From: Micromonospora ureilytica
GTDB lineage: Bacteria > Actinomycetota > Actinomycetes > Mycobacteriales > Micromonosporaceae
Assembly: GCF_015751765.1 (NCBI RefSeq)
Contig: NZ_JADOTX010000001.1
Span: 2,542,001-2,606,000, forward strand
Direction of reading: 5' to 3'
DNA: 64,000 nucleotides
A program made the translations under genes and the position numbers. Position 1 is the first letter of the stretch; each line of letters starts with the position of its first letter. Below the pieces are notes generated by a model, which was not told the DNA's origin, ran no database searches, and saw only the letters and a program-made list of their open reading frames with translations. Below, piece by piece: positions 52,250 through 61,187 of this stretch.

Positions 52250-53449
52250 TCATGGTGTCCTCCGTTCACGGGTTAGTTCGTTGCGACGGGTCTGCAAGTA
52301 GGCCCGCTCGGTCTCGTTGGTGGCCAGGGCCGCGGCCTGGTCGTAGGCGGCTCGGGCCTCCTCGTCCCGTCCGAGCCGGGCGAACAGTTCGGCCCGGGTG
52401 GCGGGCAGCCGGTGGTAGCCCGGGAGGTCGACGCCCTCCAGCGCGGCGAGGGCCACCGCCGGTCCGTGCACCTCGGCGACGGCAACCGCACGGTTGAGCG
52501 CCACGACCGGGGTTGGTGAGAGTGCGAGGAGCTGGTCGTACAGTGCCAGGACCTGTGGCCAGTCGGTGGCGGCACCGTCGGTGTGCACGGCGCTGATCGC
52601 GGCCTGGATCTGGTACGGGCCGGGGCGGTTGCGGCGCAGGCAACGGCGGACCAGGTCGTGGCCCTCGGCGATCAGCGGCCGGTTCCACAGTGACCGGTCC
52701 TGGTCGGCCAGCAGCACCAGTTCGCCGTCCGGGTCGAGCCGGGCCGGGCGGCGCGCCTCGGTCAGCAACAGCAGGGCGAGCAGGCCCAGGACCTCGGGCT
52801 CGTCGGGCATCAACGCGGCGAGTTCGCGGGCGAGCCGGATCGCCTCGGCGCACAGGTCCGTTCTGATCAGCGGACCGGCGGTGGACGCGTAGCCCTCGTT
52901 GAACATCAGGTAGAGCACGGTGAGCACGGGCGGCAACCGGTCCGGCAGCTCGTGTTCGGCGGGCACCCGGTAGGGGATGGCGGCGTCGCGGATCTTCTTC
53001 TTGGCGCGCACGATCCGCTGGGCGACTGTCGCCTCCTGGACCAGATAGGCACGGGCGATCTCCGGCACGTCGAGGCCGCCGAGCAGGCGCAGCGTGAGGG
53101 CGGTCCGCGCGTCCGGGGCGAGCGCCGGGTGACAGCAGGTGAAGATGAGTCGTAGCTGGTCGTCCCTCACCGGTCCCACCTCCCGGGGCTCGTCCTGGTG
53201 ATGCAGCAGCAGGGCCTGGGCGTGCCGGGCCTCGCGGGTCGACTCCCTGCGAAGCCGGTCGACGGCCCGGTTGCGGGCGGTGGTCACGATCCAGGCGCCC
53301 GGGTTCGGCGGCAGGGTCTGCCACTTCTGCAGCGCGGTGGTGAAGGCGTCCTGGACCGCCTCCTCGGCGAGGTTGATGTCACCGAGGAGGCGGGCCAGCG
53401 TGGCGACGCAGCGGCCGTACTCCGCGCGGTAGATGCTCGCCAGGTCCAT
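52250..53449 (-). CDS. ECF sigma factor of the SigJ/DUF6596 type
   Basis: The 399-residue protein has an N-terminal sigma region 2 (LASIYRAEYGRCVATLARLLGDINLAEEAVQDAFTTALQKW), sigma region 4 (RTALTLRLLGGLDVPEIARAYLVQEATVAQRIVRAKKKI) and a long C-terminal domain (about 185-399; LYLMFNEGYASTAG; TEAR; VVALNRAVAVAEVHGP) characteristic of the DUF6596 class of extended ECF sigma factors. The upstream gene is a YCII/DGPF protein, the usual partner of this class. ATG 53449 is chosen. Likely regulates its own operon. Confidence 0.9.
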   Translation of the reverse strand: MDLASIYRAEYGRCVATLARLLGDINLAEEAVQDAFTTALQKWQTLPPNPGAWIVTTARNRAVDRLRRESTREARHAQALLLHHQDEPREVGPVRDDQLRLIFTCCHPALAPDARTALTLRLLGGLDVPEIARAYLVQEATVAQRIVRAKKKIRDAAIPYRVPAEHELPDRLPPVLTVLYLMFNEGYASTAGPLIRTDLCAEAIRLARELAALMPDEPEVLGLLALLLLTEARRPARLDPDGELVLLADQDRSLWNRPLIAEGHDLVRRCLRRNRPGPYQIQAAISAVHTDGAATDWPQVLALYDQLLALSPTPVVALNRAVAVAEVHGPAVALAALEGVDLPGYHRLPATRAELFARLGRDEEARAAYDQAAALATNETERAYLQTRRNELTRERRTP

Positions 53450-53469
53450 GTCGGGTGACCGGCTCCTGG

Positions 53470-53823
53470 TCAGGCCTGGGACAGGTCGTCGAAGGGGCGC
53501 ACCTCGACCGGCCCGCAGGCCGCCGCGCACCTCTCGGCCCAGGCCAGCGCCGCGTCCAGGTCCGCGCACTTGATGACCCAGAACCCGGCGATGTGCTCCT
53601 TCGTCTCGGCGAACGGCCCATCGCTCATGGCGGTGGCGCCGTTCTCGACACGGACGACGGTGGCGCTGTCCGGTGACGTGAGCCCTCCGCCGAAGACCCA
53701 GGCGCCCGCGGCCTGCATGTCGTCGTTGATCCGACCGGTCTCCCTGAACATGGTCTGCATCTCCTCGTCGGACGGCGTCGGCGCGCCCTCGACGAAGTGC
53801 ACGGACAGCAGGTACTGCCTCAT
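53470..53823 (-). CDS. YCII/DGPF-domain protein
   Basis: The 117-residue protein matches the YCII-related/DGPF family: MRQYLLSVHFVEGA at the N-terminus and SDGPFAETKEHIAGFWVIKCADLDAALAWAERC at the centre. It lies 20 bases upstream of the extended sigma factor on the same strand, the standard pairing for this class. A redox or ligand-sensing partner role is possible but not shown. Confidence 0.88.
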   Translation of the reverse strand: MRQYLLSVHFVEGAPTPSDEEMQTMFRETGRINDDMQAAGAWVFGGGLTSPDSATVVRVENGATAMSDGPFAETKEHIAGFWVIKCADLDAALAWAERCAAACGPVEVRPFDDLSQA

Positions 53824-53862
53824 GATGATCCTCCGGTAGCTCGATTGTGGGATGGCGACAGG

Positions 53863-54276
53863 TCAGGCGGCCAGGCGGCGCGCGACAGCGGGGATCACGA
53901 TCGCGGCCGCGACCAGGTGGGTGAGCATCAGCAGCGCCTTGGTGGCCGTCGAGGCGTCGGCGATCAGATCCGGCACCAGGGACAGGACCGTCAGCACCAC
54001 AGTCGTACGGACGAACGCGCGCCGCGGGCGCCGGGCGAAACGCGCCAGCAGCGCGGCGATGATCAGGCCGATCAGCGAGAAGGCGGCGGTCAGCACGCCG
54101 AACCCCAGGACGGGGATCGGAGCGCCGCCCACGTCGAGGCTGACCCCGGCCAACTGGCCGACGGCGGCGACGGCCATGGTGGCGGCGCTCGCGGCTACCG
54201 TGGCGACGGCGCCGGCCCGGATCAGCGCCCCGACGGTCGACGTGGTGGCGCGTGTCGTGTTCGCAGTGGCGGTCAT
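53863..54276 (-). CDS. DUF6069-like four-helix membrane protein
   Basis: The 137-residue protein has four hydrophobic segments (about 18-40, 52-72, 80-105 and 110-132) and matches the small actinobacterial DUF6069 family; the family name is from memory. It is first in the operon DUF6069-YCII-sigma, separated from the YCII gene by 39 bases. Its role is unknown. ATG 54276 is chosen. Confidence 0.72.
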   Translation of the reverse strand: MTATANTTRATTSTVGALIRAGAVATVAASAATMAVAAVGQLAGVSLDVGGAPIPVLGFGVLTAAFSLIGLIIAALLARFARRPRRAFVRTTVVLTVLSLVPDLIADASTATKALLMLTHLVAAAIVIPAVARRLAA

Positions 54277-54421
54277 CGTGCCCTCCAGTGGGTGTGCGGC
54301 CCGTCGCGATGCCGGGCTCTCACCAGGGCTACGAACTGAACCGATCCCAATCGACAGCACGCCCAAAATTTTTGTCGACGATTTTCAACCTCGGCGTGAC
54401 ACGACCCAGTCTCGGGACCTC

Positions 54422-54496
54422 GTCGATCATGGAGTTGTGGTGGGCGACAAAGCGACCATCTGTCGCCACGTCGGGCACCACAACTCCATGATCGAC
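54422..54496. repeat. Long palindromic element (MITE/REP-like)
   Basis: A perfect 21-bp inverted repeat has arms 54422-54442 and 54476-54496 (each contains GATCATGGAGTTGTGG or its complement), with a nested 7-bp pair GGCGACA (54443-54449)/TGTCGCC (54461-54467) inside the 33-base centre. It lies in the non-coding gap between the DUF6069 and rhamnose mutarotase genes. It carries no transposase. I recall similar CATGGA-type palindromes recurring in Micromonosporaceae genomes, but no second copy is in this window. Confidence 0.75.
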
Positions 54497-54516
54497 GCCG
54501 TCGAACGCTCCAGGGG

Positions 54517-54849
54517 CTAGGCCTCGTCGGCCAGGTGCCAGATCTCTCGCATCGGGGCCCACCAGTCCCCCGAGCCGGGCTCGGCGATCGACTCCTGACA
54601 CGGGTCGGTCAGCTTCCACCACTCCTGCGTCTGCGGGTCCGCGGCGATCAGCCGCAGGTCGGCCTCGTAGTCGTCGCCGACGTACTCGTAGTAGCCGAAG
54701 AGCAGATCGTCGTGGAGGAAGATGGTGTAGTTGCGGAAGTTCGCCTCGCGCAGCGTCTTCTCCACGCTCGGCCAGACGGTGGCGTGCAACCGCAGGTAGG
54801 TCTCCCGTTGCTCGGGGCGGAGTCGGATCACGCAGCCATGACGTTTCAC
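54517..54849 (-). CDS. rhaM: L-rhamnose mutarotase
   Basis: The 110-residue protein has the RhaM pattern: CVIRLRPEQRETYLRLHATVWPSVEKTLREANFRNYTIFLHDDLLFGYYEYVG, and ends DWWAPMREIWHLA. The enzyme interconverts the alpha and beta anomers of L-rhamnose. No other rhamnose catabolism gene is near. GTG 54849 is chosen after AAAGGG; the upstream frame to 54969 lies in the divergent promoter region. Confidence 0.9.
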   Translation of the reverse strand: MKRHGCVIRLRPEQRETYLRLHATVWPSVEKTLREANFRNYTIFLHDDLLFGYYEYVGDDYEADLRLIAADPQTQEWWKLTDPCQESIAEPGSGDWWAPMREIWHLADEA

Positions 54850-54995
54850 GTCGTGCCCTTTCGTCTGAGCTGGTTCAGGGGTGCCGAAGGCACTGACCGT
54901 AGCGGTTGGACGGCGTCGGGCAGAGGCCAGCCGGCCGTCGATGTCGACCGTTCTGCCAGGACTACGCACGGTCGCGCCGGGTCTACCCTCGGGTG

Positions 54996-55676
54996 ATGGA
55001 GGGCCGCGTGTTGGTGGTCGAGGACGACTTCTCGATCCGGGAGGTCACCGCCCTCGGTCTGCGCCGCGCCGGTTTTCGGGTCGACACCGCGGTTGACGGG
55101 GGGCAGGCCCTGGCCGCGTTCCGCGCTCACCCGGTCGACCTCATCGTGCTCGACATCATGCTGCCGGGCGTGGACGGTCTGGAGGTCTGCCGGGAGATCC
55201 GGCGGACCAGTCAGGTGCCGATCCTGATGCTGACCGCGCGCACCGACACCATCGACGTGGTGGTCGGGCTGGAGTGCGGCGCGGACGACTATCTGCGCAA
55301 GCCCTTCGACCTGCCCGAGTTGGTGGCCCGGGTCCGCTCGGTGCTGCGCCGGGTGAACGTGCCGGCCCCGTCGACAGTCATCGAGGTCGACGGCTTGGAG
55401 ATCGACCCGGGCGCCTTCGTGGTCCGCCAGCACGGCCGGGAGGTGACGTTGACCTCCACCGAGTTCCGCCTGTTACTGGAGCTGGCCCGCCGACCCGGCC
55501 AGGTCTTCACCCGGCAACTGCTGTTGGACCTGGTCTGGAACCACGACTTCCTCGGCGACTCCCGACTGGTCGACGTGGCCGTGCAGCGGCTCCGCGCCAA
55601 GATCGAGGACGACCCGGCGCAGCCACGGCTGATCCGGACCGTGCGCGGCGCCGGCTACAAGTTGTCTACGGGCTGA
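54996..55676 (+). CDS. OmpR/PhoB-type response regulator
   Basis: The 226-residue regulator has a receiver domain (VLVVEDDFSIREVT; phosphorylated Asp53 in IVLDIMLPGVDG; LTAR; RKPF) and a C-terminal winged helix (LTSTEFRLLLELARRPGQVFTRQLLLDLVW; LVDVAVQRLRAKIEDDP). It lies immediately upstream of a histidine kinase and a lipoprotein gene; this order resembles mtrA-mtrB-lpqB and cseB-cseC modules. ATG 54996 or GTG 54993 is the start. Confidence 0.92.
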   Translation: MEGRVLVVEDDFSIREVTALGLRRAGFRVDTAVDGGQALAAFRAHPVDLIVLDIMLPGVDGLEVCREIRRTSQVPILMLTARTDTIDVVVGLECGADDYLRKPFDLPELVARVRSVLRRVNVPAPSTVIEVDGLEIDPGAFVVRQHGREVTLTSTEFRLLLELARRPGQVFTRQLLLDLVWNHDFLGDSRLVDVAVQRLRAKIEDDPAQPRLIRTVRGAGYKLSTG

Positions 55677-55688
55677 CGGGGGTCGGCG

Positions 55689-57092
55689 ATGGCCGGACGC
55701 GGGGTGCTCCCCGGCCGCCTGCGGCGCCGGCTGACGATCGCGTTCGTCCTGGTCGCCGGCGTCTCGGCCGGCCTGCTCGCCGGCGGGACCGGGCTGCTGC
55801 TGCGGCAGTCCTGGTTGGACGCGTCGCTGCACGAGGCCGCCGCCGACGCCCGCTACCACCTCGTTCTCGCCGGGCAGTTCCTGCCGCTGACCGAGCAGCG
55901 CAGCACCGAACTGCTCACCAGCTTCGAGGCCAGCGGTCGGCACGTGGTGCTCGTCGACGGCCCGACCCGTGCCTCGCACCCCGCGTACGCCCCGGTGCTG
56001 GGCAGCCCGTTGCGGGCCGTCGTCGCGGCCGGCCGGCTCGGCTATCAGCGTTCCGCGCCGGCGGAGCGTCCTCGGCTGCTGGTGGTCGGCGGGCGCATTC
56101 CCGGCTCGACCGCCGAGCTGTACGTCCTCACCGTGGAGGACGATGTCGCCACCGACCTGGGTCAGCTGCGCGGCGCGCTGGTGGCCGGCTGGGCGCTCGT
56201 GGTGTTGCTCGCCGCCGCGGTGGGTCACGCGCTGGCCCGCCGCACGTTGGAGCCGGTGGGCCGGGCCAGCCGGGCGGCGCGAGCCCTCACCGAGGGCCTG
56301 CTCGCCACCCGCCTGCCGGTACGCGGGCGCGACGAGTTCAGCGTCTGGGCGGCGACGTTCAACGAGATGGCCGAGGCACTGGAGTCGAAGATCGCCGCGC
56401 TGTCGGCCGCGCAGGCCCGCGAGCGGCGGTTCACCGCCGATGTCGCGCACGAGCTGCGTACCCCGGTGACCGCGTTGGTGGCCGCGGCGTCGCTGCTGCG
56501 CGAGCACCTCGACCAGTTGCCCGACGACGCCCGGCCGGCCGCCCGGCTGCTGGTCGGCGACGTGGTCCGGCTACGCCGGTTGGTCGAGGACCTGATGGAG
56601 ATCTCCCGGCTGGACGCCGGGCGGGAGCAGCTGGCCGTCGGGCCGGTCGACGCGTTGGCGCTGCTGCACGGCATCGTCGTGGCGCGTGGCTGGTCGCCGC
56701 GGGTGCGGGTCACCGGCGACCCGGTCGTGTTGCGCACCGACAGGCGTCGGCTGGAGCGCGTGCTGGCCAACCTGGTCGCCAACGCGGTCGAGCACGGCGG
56801 TGGGGAGATCACGGCAAGTGTGGCGGGCGCCGGCCCCCTGGTCGTCTTCGAGGTCAGCGACCAGGGGCCCGGCATCCCGGCCGAGCATCTGCCCCGCGTG
56901 TTCGACAGGTTCCATCAGGTCGACAGGTCCCGCTCCGCGCCGGGCAGCGGGCTCGGGCTGGCCATCGCGCGGGAGCACACCGATCTGCTCGGCGGCGCGC
57001 TGGGCGTGCGCAGCGAGCCGGGCGAGGGCACCCGGTTCCGGCTGGAGTTGCCCACTGACGCTCCCGCCGGCACGGCGGACGGTGTGGGATGA
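55689..57092 (+). CDS. Sensor histidine kinase
   Basis: The 467-residue kinase has two membrane helices (about 13-37 and 158-180) bracketing a periplasmic-type sensor of about 120 residues, a HAMP-like segment (TLEPVGRASRAARALTEGLLATRLPVRGRDEF), a HisKA domain with His254 in VAHELRTPVT and a HATPase_c domain (NLVANAVEHGG, DQGPGIP, GSGLGLAIA). It is the partner of the response regulator upstream and overlaps the lipoprotein gene by 4 bases. Confidence 0.92.
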   Translation: MAGRGVLPGRLRRRLTIAFVLVAGVSAGLLAGGTGLLLRQSWLDASLHEAAADARYHLVLAGQFLPLTEQRSTELLTSFEASGRHVVLVDGPTRASHPAYAPVLGSPLRAVVAAGRLGYQRSAPAERPRLLVVGGRIPGSTAELYVLTVEDDVATDLGQLRGALVAGWALVVLLAAAVGHALARRTLEPVGRASRAARALTEGLLATRLPVRGRDEFSVWAATFNEMAEALESKIAALSAAQARERRFTADVAHELRTPVTALVAAASLLREHLDQLPDDARPAARLLVGDVVRLRRLVEDLMEISRLDAGREQLAVGPVDALALLHGIVVARGWSPRVRVTGDPVVLRTDRRRLERVLANLVANAVEHGGGEITASVAGAGPLVVFEVSDQGPGIPAEHLPRVFDRFHQVDRSRSAPGSGLGLAIAREHTDLLGGALGVRSEPGEGTRFRLELPTDAPAGTADGVG

Positions 57093-57988
57093 ACGGCCGC
57101 GGCACGGCCGGGCTGGGCGTACCGGTGCTCGTCGCGGCCCTCCTGCTCGGCGGCTGCGGCACTCCCCGCTCCGGCGATCTCGGCCCGGCGCCCACCGCGC
57201 CGCCAACGAGCGCCACGCCCACCGACCGTCCGGAACCTACAGGGACCCCGGCCGTGGAGCCGACGCCGCCACCCGCCGACCGACCACCGGGTCCGTCGGC
57301 GCCGGCGTCCGTCGGCACGCGCCGGCCGGACCCGGTGACCATCGAGCTGTGGTACGTCCGCGCCGGGCTGCTCGTGCCGACCCGACGCACCCGGCCGGCC
57401 ACGGTCGCGACGTCCCGGCTGGCGCTCACCGAACTGGCCGCCGGGCCGACCGCGGCCGAGGCCGCCACCGGGATGACCACACTGCTTCCGGCCGGCGTCG
57501 AGGTCACCCGCATCGCCGACGGCGTGGCGACGCTGCGGGTACCGTCCGTCGGCGACCCGGCCACCCGCCGACTGCGCGAGGCGCAGGTGGTGTGGACTCT
57601 CACCCAGTTCCCGAGCGTGCGGCGGGTCCGCCTCGACGGGGCGGCCCCTGTCGAACGGGCGGATTACGCGGACCTGCTGCCACCGATCGTGGTCACCGCC
57701 CCGATCCCCGGTGCGCGCGTCTCCGCCCCGCTCGTCGTCGCGGGCACCGCCACCGTGTTCGAGGCCACGGTGAGCGTCCGGGTCCTGGACGCCGCCGGCC
57801 GGGAGGTGGCCACCGGTTTTGGCACCGCCAGTTGCGGCAGCGGTTGCCGCGGTGGCTACCGGGTGGTGGTCGGCTGGCGCACGGTCCGCGAACAGAAGGG
57901 CACGATCGAGGTGTACGAGGTGTCCGCCCGGGATGGCGCGCGGATCAACACGATGGCCGTGCCGGTGGTCCTCGCCCCCGGTGGCTGA
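57089..57988 (+). CDS. GerMN/Gmad2-domain lipoprotein
   Basis: The 299-residue protein has a lipobox LLLGGC (Cys23), a Pro/Thr-rich spacer (about 30-80), a GerMN-like domain (VTIELWYVRAGLLVPTRRT; TLRVPSVGDPATRRLREAQVVWTLTQFPSVRRVRL) and a C-terminal Gmad2-like immunoglobulin domain (PIPGARVSAPLVVAGTATVFEATVSVRV). Such lipoproteins flank MtrAB-like kinases and modulate sensing at the cell envelope. It is translationally coupled to the kinase gene. Confidence 0.85.
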   Translation: MNGRGTAGLGVPVLVAALLLGGCGTPRSGDLGPAPTAPPTSATPTDRPEPTGTPAVEPTPPPADRPPGPSAPASVGTRRPDPVTIELWYVRAGLLVPTRRTRPATVATSRLALTELAAGPTAAEAATGMTTLLPAGVEVTRIADGVATLRVPSVGDPATRRLREAQVVWTLTQFPSVRRVRLDGAAPVERADYADLLPPIVVTAPIPGARVSAPLVVAGTATVFEATVSVRVLDAAGREVATGFGTASCGSGCRGGYRVVVGWRTVREQKGTIEVYEVSARDGARINTMAVPVVLAPGG

Positions 57989-58029
57989 CCACCCCGTTCA
58001 CCCGCCGGACTCCGGCTGGAAACGCAATC

Positions 58030-58115
58030 GTTTCGTGGACTCAGTGCGAGGCAACTCACGAAACCCTGCACGATCAGCCAACTGCGAACTAGGGTCAGTA
58101 CGACATCGTTTCGCG
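58030..58115 (+). promoter_or_regulatory. Repeated half-sites upstream of the tetR gene
   Basis: GTTTCGTG (58030-58037), its complement CACGAAAC (58057-58064) and GTTTCGCG (58108-58115) share an eight-base core. The first two form an 8-bp inverted repeat 19 bases apart. They lie between the lipoprotein stop (57988) and the TetR start (58125), the usual place for a TetR autoregulatory operator. Confidence 0.5.
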
Positions 58116-58124
58116 GGGGGTCGG

Positions 58125-58754
58125 ATGCTGGGTGGTCAGCAGGTGGGCGCGGGCGCCGGGGTGCCAGCGGCCCGGGGTCCGCGGTGCACCGACAGCGACC
58201 TGTTCACCGTCGTCATCGACACCCTGCGGGAGGTCGGCTACGACCGGATGACCATCGACGCCGTCGCCGCCCGCGCACACGTCAGCAAGGCCACCATCTA
58301 CCGACGCTGGGACGGCAAGGCCGAGCTGGTCGTCGCCGCCCTGCGCGACAGGCACGTGGGTGTGCACAACCCGCCCGACACCGGCTCGCTCCGCGGGGAC
58401 CTGATCGAGTTGCTGCGGGCCACGGCCGCGATCTGCACGGCCGACTGCGACCTGATGCAGGCGTTGACCTTCGCCATGCGGACCAACCCCGAGCTGGAAC
58501 GCCTGGTGCGTCACCAGGTGCTACCGGCCGGGCGGGTGGCCAGCACCGCCATCCTGGTCCGCGCCGCCGCCCGCGGGGAGATCCCGCCGGAGGCCGGGGA
58601 GCGGGAGTTGTTCCACGATCTGGCGCCCGCGCTCACCATGTCCCGCATCGTCGCGCACGGCCTACCCGCCGATGACGCGTTCCTCACCCAGGTCGTCGAC
58701 CAGGTGCTGATCCCGGTGCTCCGCTATCAGCACCACCGTCCGTCTCCGGCCTGA
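58125..58754 (+). CDS. TetR/AcrR-family regulator
   Basis: The 209-residue protein has an N-terminal TetR DNA-binding domain (FTVVIDTLREVGYDRMTIDAVAARAHVSKATIYRRWDGKAELV) and a C-terminal TetR_C-like ligand domain. The downstream DHA2 exporter gene, 34 bases after its stop, is the likely target. Expected ligand: a drug-like compound. ATG 58125 is chosen. Confidence 0.92.
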   Translation: MLGGQQVGAGAGVPAARGPRCTDSDLFTVVIDTLREVGYDRMTIDAVAARAHVSKATIYRRWDGKAELVVAALRDRHVGVHNPPDTGSLRGDLIELLRATAAICTADCDLMQALTFAMRTNPELERLVRHQVLPAGRVASTAILVRAAARGEIPPEAGERELFHDLAPALTMSRIVAHGLPADDAFLTQVVDQVLIPVLRYQHHRPSPA

Positions 58755-58788
58755 CTCACCGAAAATTCGCAACACGGAAGGCTTCACC

Positions 58789-60282
58789 ATGCCCGGAACC
58801 ACCTCGACCGCGCCCGGCGCGCCCAACGCCGGGCCGTCGACTGGCGCACCGCACCCGCGGCGCTGGATCGCGCTGGCGGTCATCGCGGTCTCACAGCTGA
58901 TGGTCGTCCTGGACGCCACGATCGTGAACATCGCGCTGCCGCAGGCCCAGGCCGACCTGGGGATCACCGACGCGAACCGGCAGTGGGTGATCACCGCCTA
59001 CACGCTGGCCTTCGGTGGTCTGCTGCTGCTCGGCGGTCGCATCGCCGACTACTGGGGGCGCAAGCGCACCTTCCTGGTCGGCATGACCGGTTTCGCGCTC
59101 GCCTCCGCCCTGGGCGGTCTGGCCACCACCGGTGAGATGCTCTTCGCCGCTCGCGCGTTGCAGGGCGCCTTCGGCGCGCTGCTCGCCCCGGCCGCGCTGG
59201 CGCTGCTCACCGTTCTCTTCACCGAGGCCACCGAGCGGGCCAAGGCCTTCGCGGTGTACGGCGCGATCGCCGGCGGTGGATCCGCGGTCGGCCTGCTGCT
59301 CGGCGGGGTGCTCACCGAGTACGCCGACTGGCGCTGGTGCCTGCTGGTCAACATCCCGGTCGCCGCCATCGCCATCGCCTTCGCGCTCCCACTGGTGCCG
59401 GAGAGCCGGGCCCACGGCAACACCCGCTACGACGTACCCGGTGCGATCGTGGTGACCGCCGGCCTCGTCTCCCTGGTCTACGGCTTCACCAAGGCCGCCG
59501 AGGACGGCTGGGACGCCACCGCGACGCTCGGTTTCATCGCCGCGGGCGTGGTGCTGCTCGCCGCCTTCGTGGTGATCGAGCTGCGCTCCAGCCACCCGCT
59601 GCTGCCGCTGCGGATCATCCTGGACCGCAACCGGGGCGGGGCGTTCCTCACCTCGACGTTGATCGGCGCCGGCCTGTTCGGGGCGTTCCTCTTCCTCACC
59701 TTCTACTTCCAGGTGGTGCTGCAGTACAAGCCCCTCGAAGCCGGTCTCGCGTCACTGCCGGTCACCGCCGGTGTGCTGATCGCCGCGGGTGGCGCCAGCC
59801 AGCTGATGCCCCGCTTGGGTGCCAAGCCGCTGATGGTCGCCGGTGCGGTGCTCGCCGCCCTGGGCATGCTGGTGCTGACCCAGATCGACGTGAACACCTC
59901 GTTCCTCACCCACCTGCTGCCCGCGCAGGTCATCCTGGGCCTGGGGCTGGGCTTCACCTTCGTCCCGCTGTCCAGCCTCGCCCTGGTCGGGGTGCCGGAG
60001 CACGACGCCGGCGCGGCCAGCGCGACGCTCAACGCCACCCAGCAGATCGGTGGTTCGCTCGGCACCGCGCTGCTGAACACCTTCTACACCAGCGCTGTCG
60101 CCGCCTACCTGGTCGGCAAGGCGCCGAACCCGGTCAACCAGGTGGACGCACTGGTGCACGGCTACCGGGTGGCCTTCGCCTGGGGCGCGGCGCTGATCGT
60201 GCTCGCCGGACTGGCCACCCTGGTCCTGGTGAAGGTCCGCAAGGAGGACATCCCGACCGGCAACACCGTGCACATGGGCTGA
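58789..60282 (+). CDS. DHA2-family MFS drug exporter
   Basis: The 497-residue protein has fourteen helices and DHA2 (EmrB/QacA) motifs: VVLDATIVNIALPQAQADLGIT (motif D1), GGRIADYWGRKRTFLVG (motif A), RALQGAFGALLAPAALALL (motif C/G) and IAGGGSAVGLLLGGVL. It should be a proton-driven exporter of hydrophobic drugs or metabolites. The TetR gene immediately upstream probably represses it. Confidence 0.92.
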   Translation: MPGTTSTAPGAPNAGPSTGAPHPRRWIALAVIAVSQLMVVLDATIVNIALPQAQADLGITDANRQWVITAYTLAFGGLLLLGGRIADYWGRKRTFLVGMTGFALASALGGLATTGEMLFAARALQGAFGALLAPAALALLTVLFTEATERAKAFAVYGAIAGGGSAVGLLLGGVLTEYADWRWCLLVNIPVAAIAIAFALPLVPESRAHGNTRYDVPGAIVVTAGLVSLVYGFTKAAEDGWDATATLGFIAAGVVLLAAFVVIELRSSHPLLPLRIILDRNRGGAFLTSTLIGAGLFGAFLFLTFYFQVVLQYKPLEAGLASLPVTAGVLIAAGGASQLMPRLGAKPLMVAGAVLAALGMLVLTQIDVNTSFLTHLLPAQVILGLGLGFTFVPLSSLALVGVPEHDAGAASATLNATQQIGGSLGTALLNTFYTSAVAAYLVGKAPNPVNQVDALVHGYRVAFAWGAALIVLAGLATLVLVKVRKEDIPTGNTVHMG

Positions 60283-60392
60283 GCTGACCGAACGCGCCCG
60301 CCGGCCGGTGCGCCCCGACCGTGGAATGGGCTGGCCGGCGGTAACGTCCGGTAACGTCCCGATCAAAGCTGAAAATCCGTTTGAGGAGATTC

Positions 60393-61181
60393 ATGTCGAC
60401 AGCAGCTGACCAGATCATCACAGCTCTTCGAGCGGGCCACGAGGAGCTCGCCGCCCTCGTACGGGACCTCAAGGAAGACGACCTGCTCCAGCCGTCGGGG
60501 GCCAGCGAGTGGCAGGTGTCCCAGGTGCTGAGCCACCTGGGCAGCGGCGCCGAGATCAACCTGGCGACGCTGGACGCCGCCCGCACCGGCGCACCCGGCC
60601 CGGACGGGGACTTCAACCGTGGCGTCTGGGCACGCTGGGACGCGATGTCCCCGGCCGAGCACGCCGCCGGGTTCCTCGCCACCAACGAGCGGCTGGTCGA
60701 GGCGTACGAGGCGCTGGACGCCGAGACCCGGGCCTCGATGCGGATCGACCTCGGCTTCCTGCCGGAGCCGGTCGACGTGGCCACCGCGGCCCGGTTCCGG
60801 CTCAGTGAGTTCGCCCTGCACCAGTGGGACGCCGAGGTGGCGTTCAACAGGTTCGCGGCGGTGACGCCGGGGGCGGTGGCGCTGCTGCTCGACCAGGTCG
60901 GCGGCATGCTGGCCTGGACCAGCCGGCCGCAGGAGTTGGCCGGGGAAGCCACCCTGCTGGTCCGCCTGCACGCACCCGAGCGGACGTTCGGGCTGCGGCT
61001 GGGCGAGAAGGTCGAGGTCGTCGACGCGCCGGAGCGTCCCGACGGGGAGCTGGTGGCCCCGGCCGAGGCGTGGTTGCGGCTGGCCACCGGACGGCTGGGC
61101 CCCCAGTACACCCCCGACGGGGTGCTGGTGACCGGCTCGGTGACCCTCGACGACCTGCGCCGGGTCTTCGTCGGCTTCTGA
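60393..61181 (+). CDS. Maleylpyruvate isomerase/mycothiol-type DinB-fold protein
   Basis: The 262-residue protein is of the TIGR03083/MDMPI_N family: LRAGHEELAALVRDLKEDDLLQPSGASEWQVSQVLSHLGSGAEI (metal-binding His in the SHL motif), RFRLSEFALHQWDAEVAFN with another His, and a C-terminal MDMPI-like domain (EVVDAPERPDGELVAPAEAWLRLATGR). Family members use mycothiol or bind divalent metal. ATG 60393 has GAGGAG 5 bases upstream. A strong terminator follows. Confidence 0.88.
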   Translation: MSTAADQIITALRAGHEELAALVRDLKEDDLLQPSGASEWQVSQVLSHLGSGAEINLATLDAARTGAPGPDGDFNRGVWARWDAMSPAEHAAGFLATNERLVEAYEALDAETRASMRIDLGFLPEPVDVATAARFRLSEFALHQWDAEVAFNRFAAVTPGAVALLLDQVGGMLAWTSRPQELAGEATLLVRLHAPERTFGLRLGEKVEVVDAPERPDGELVAPAEAWLRLATGRLGPQYTPDGVLVTGSVTLDDLRRVFVGF

Positions 61182-61187
61182 GATCGC

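Noticed and set aside
57819..58124. N-terminal extension of the TetR frame
   Set aside because: Overlaps the lipoprotein gene and its Arg/Ser-rich composition is not TetR-like; ATG 58125 is the real start.
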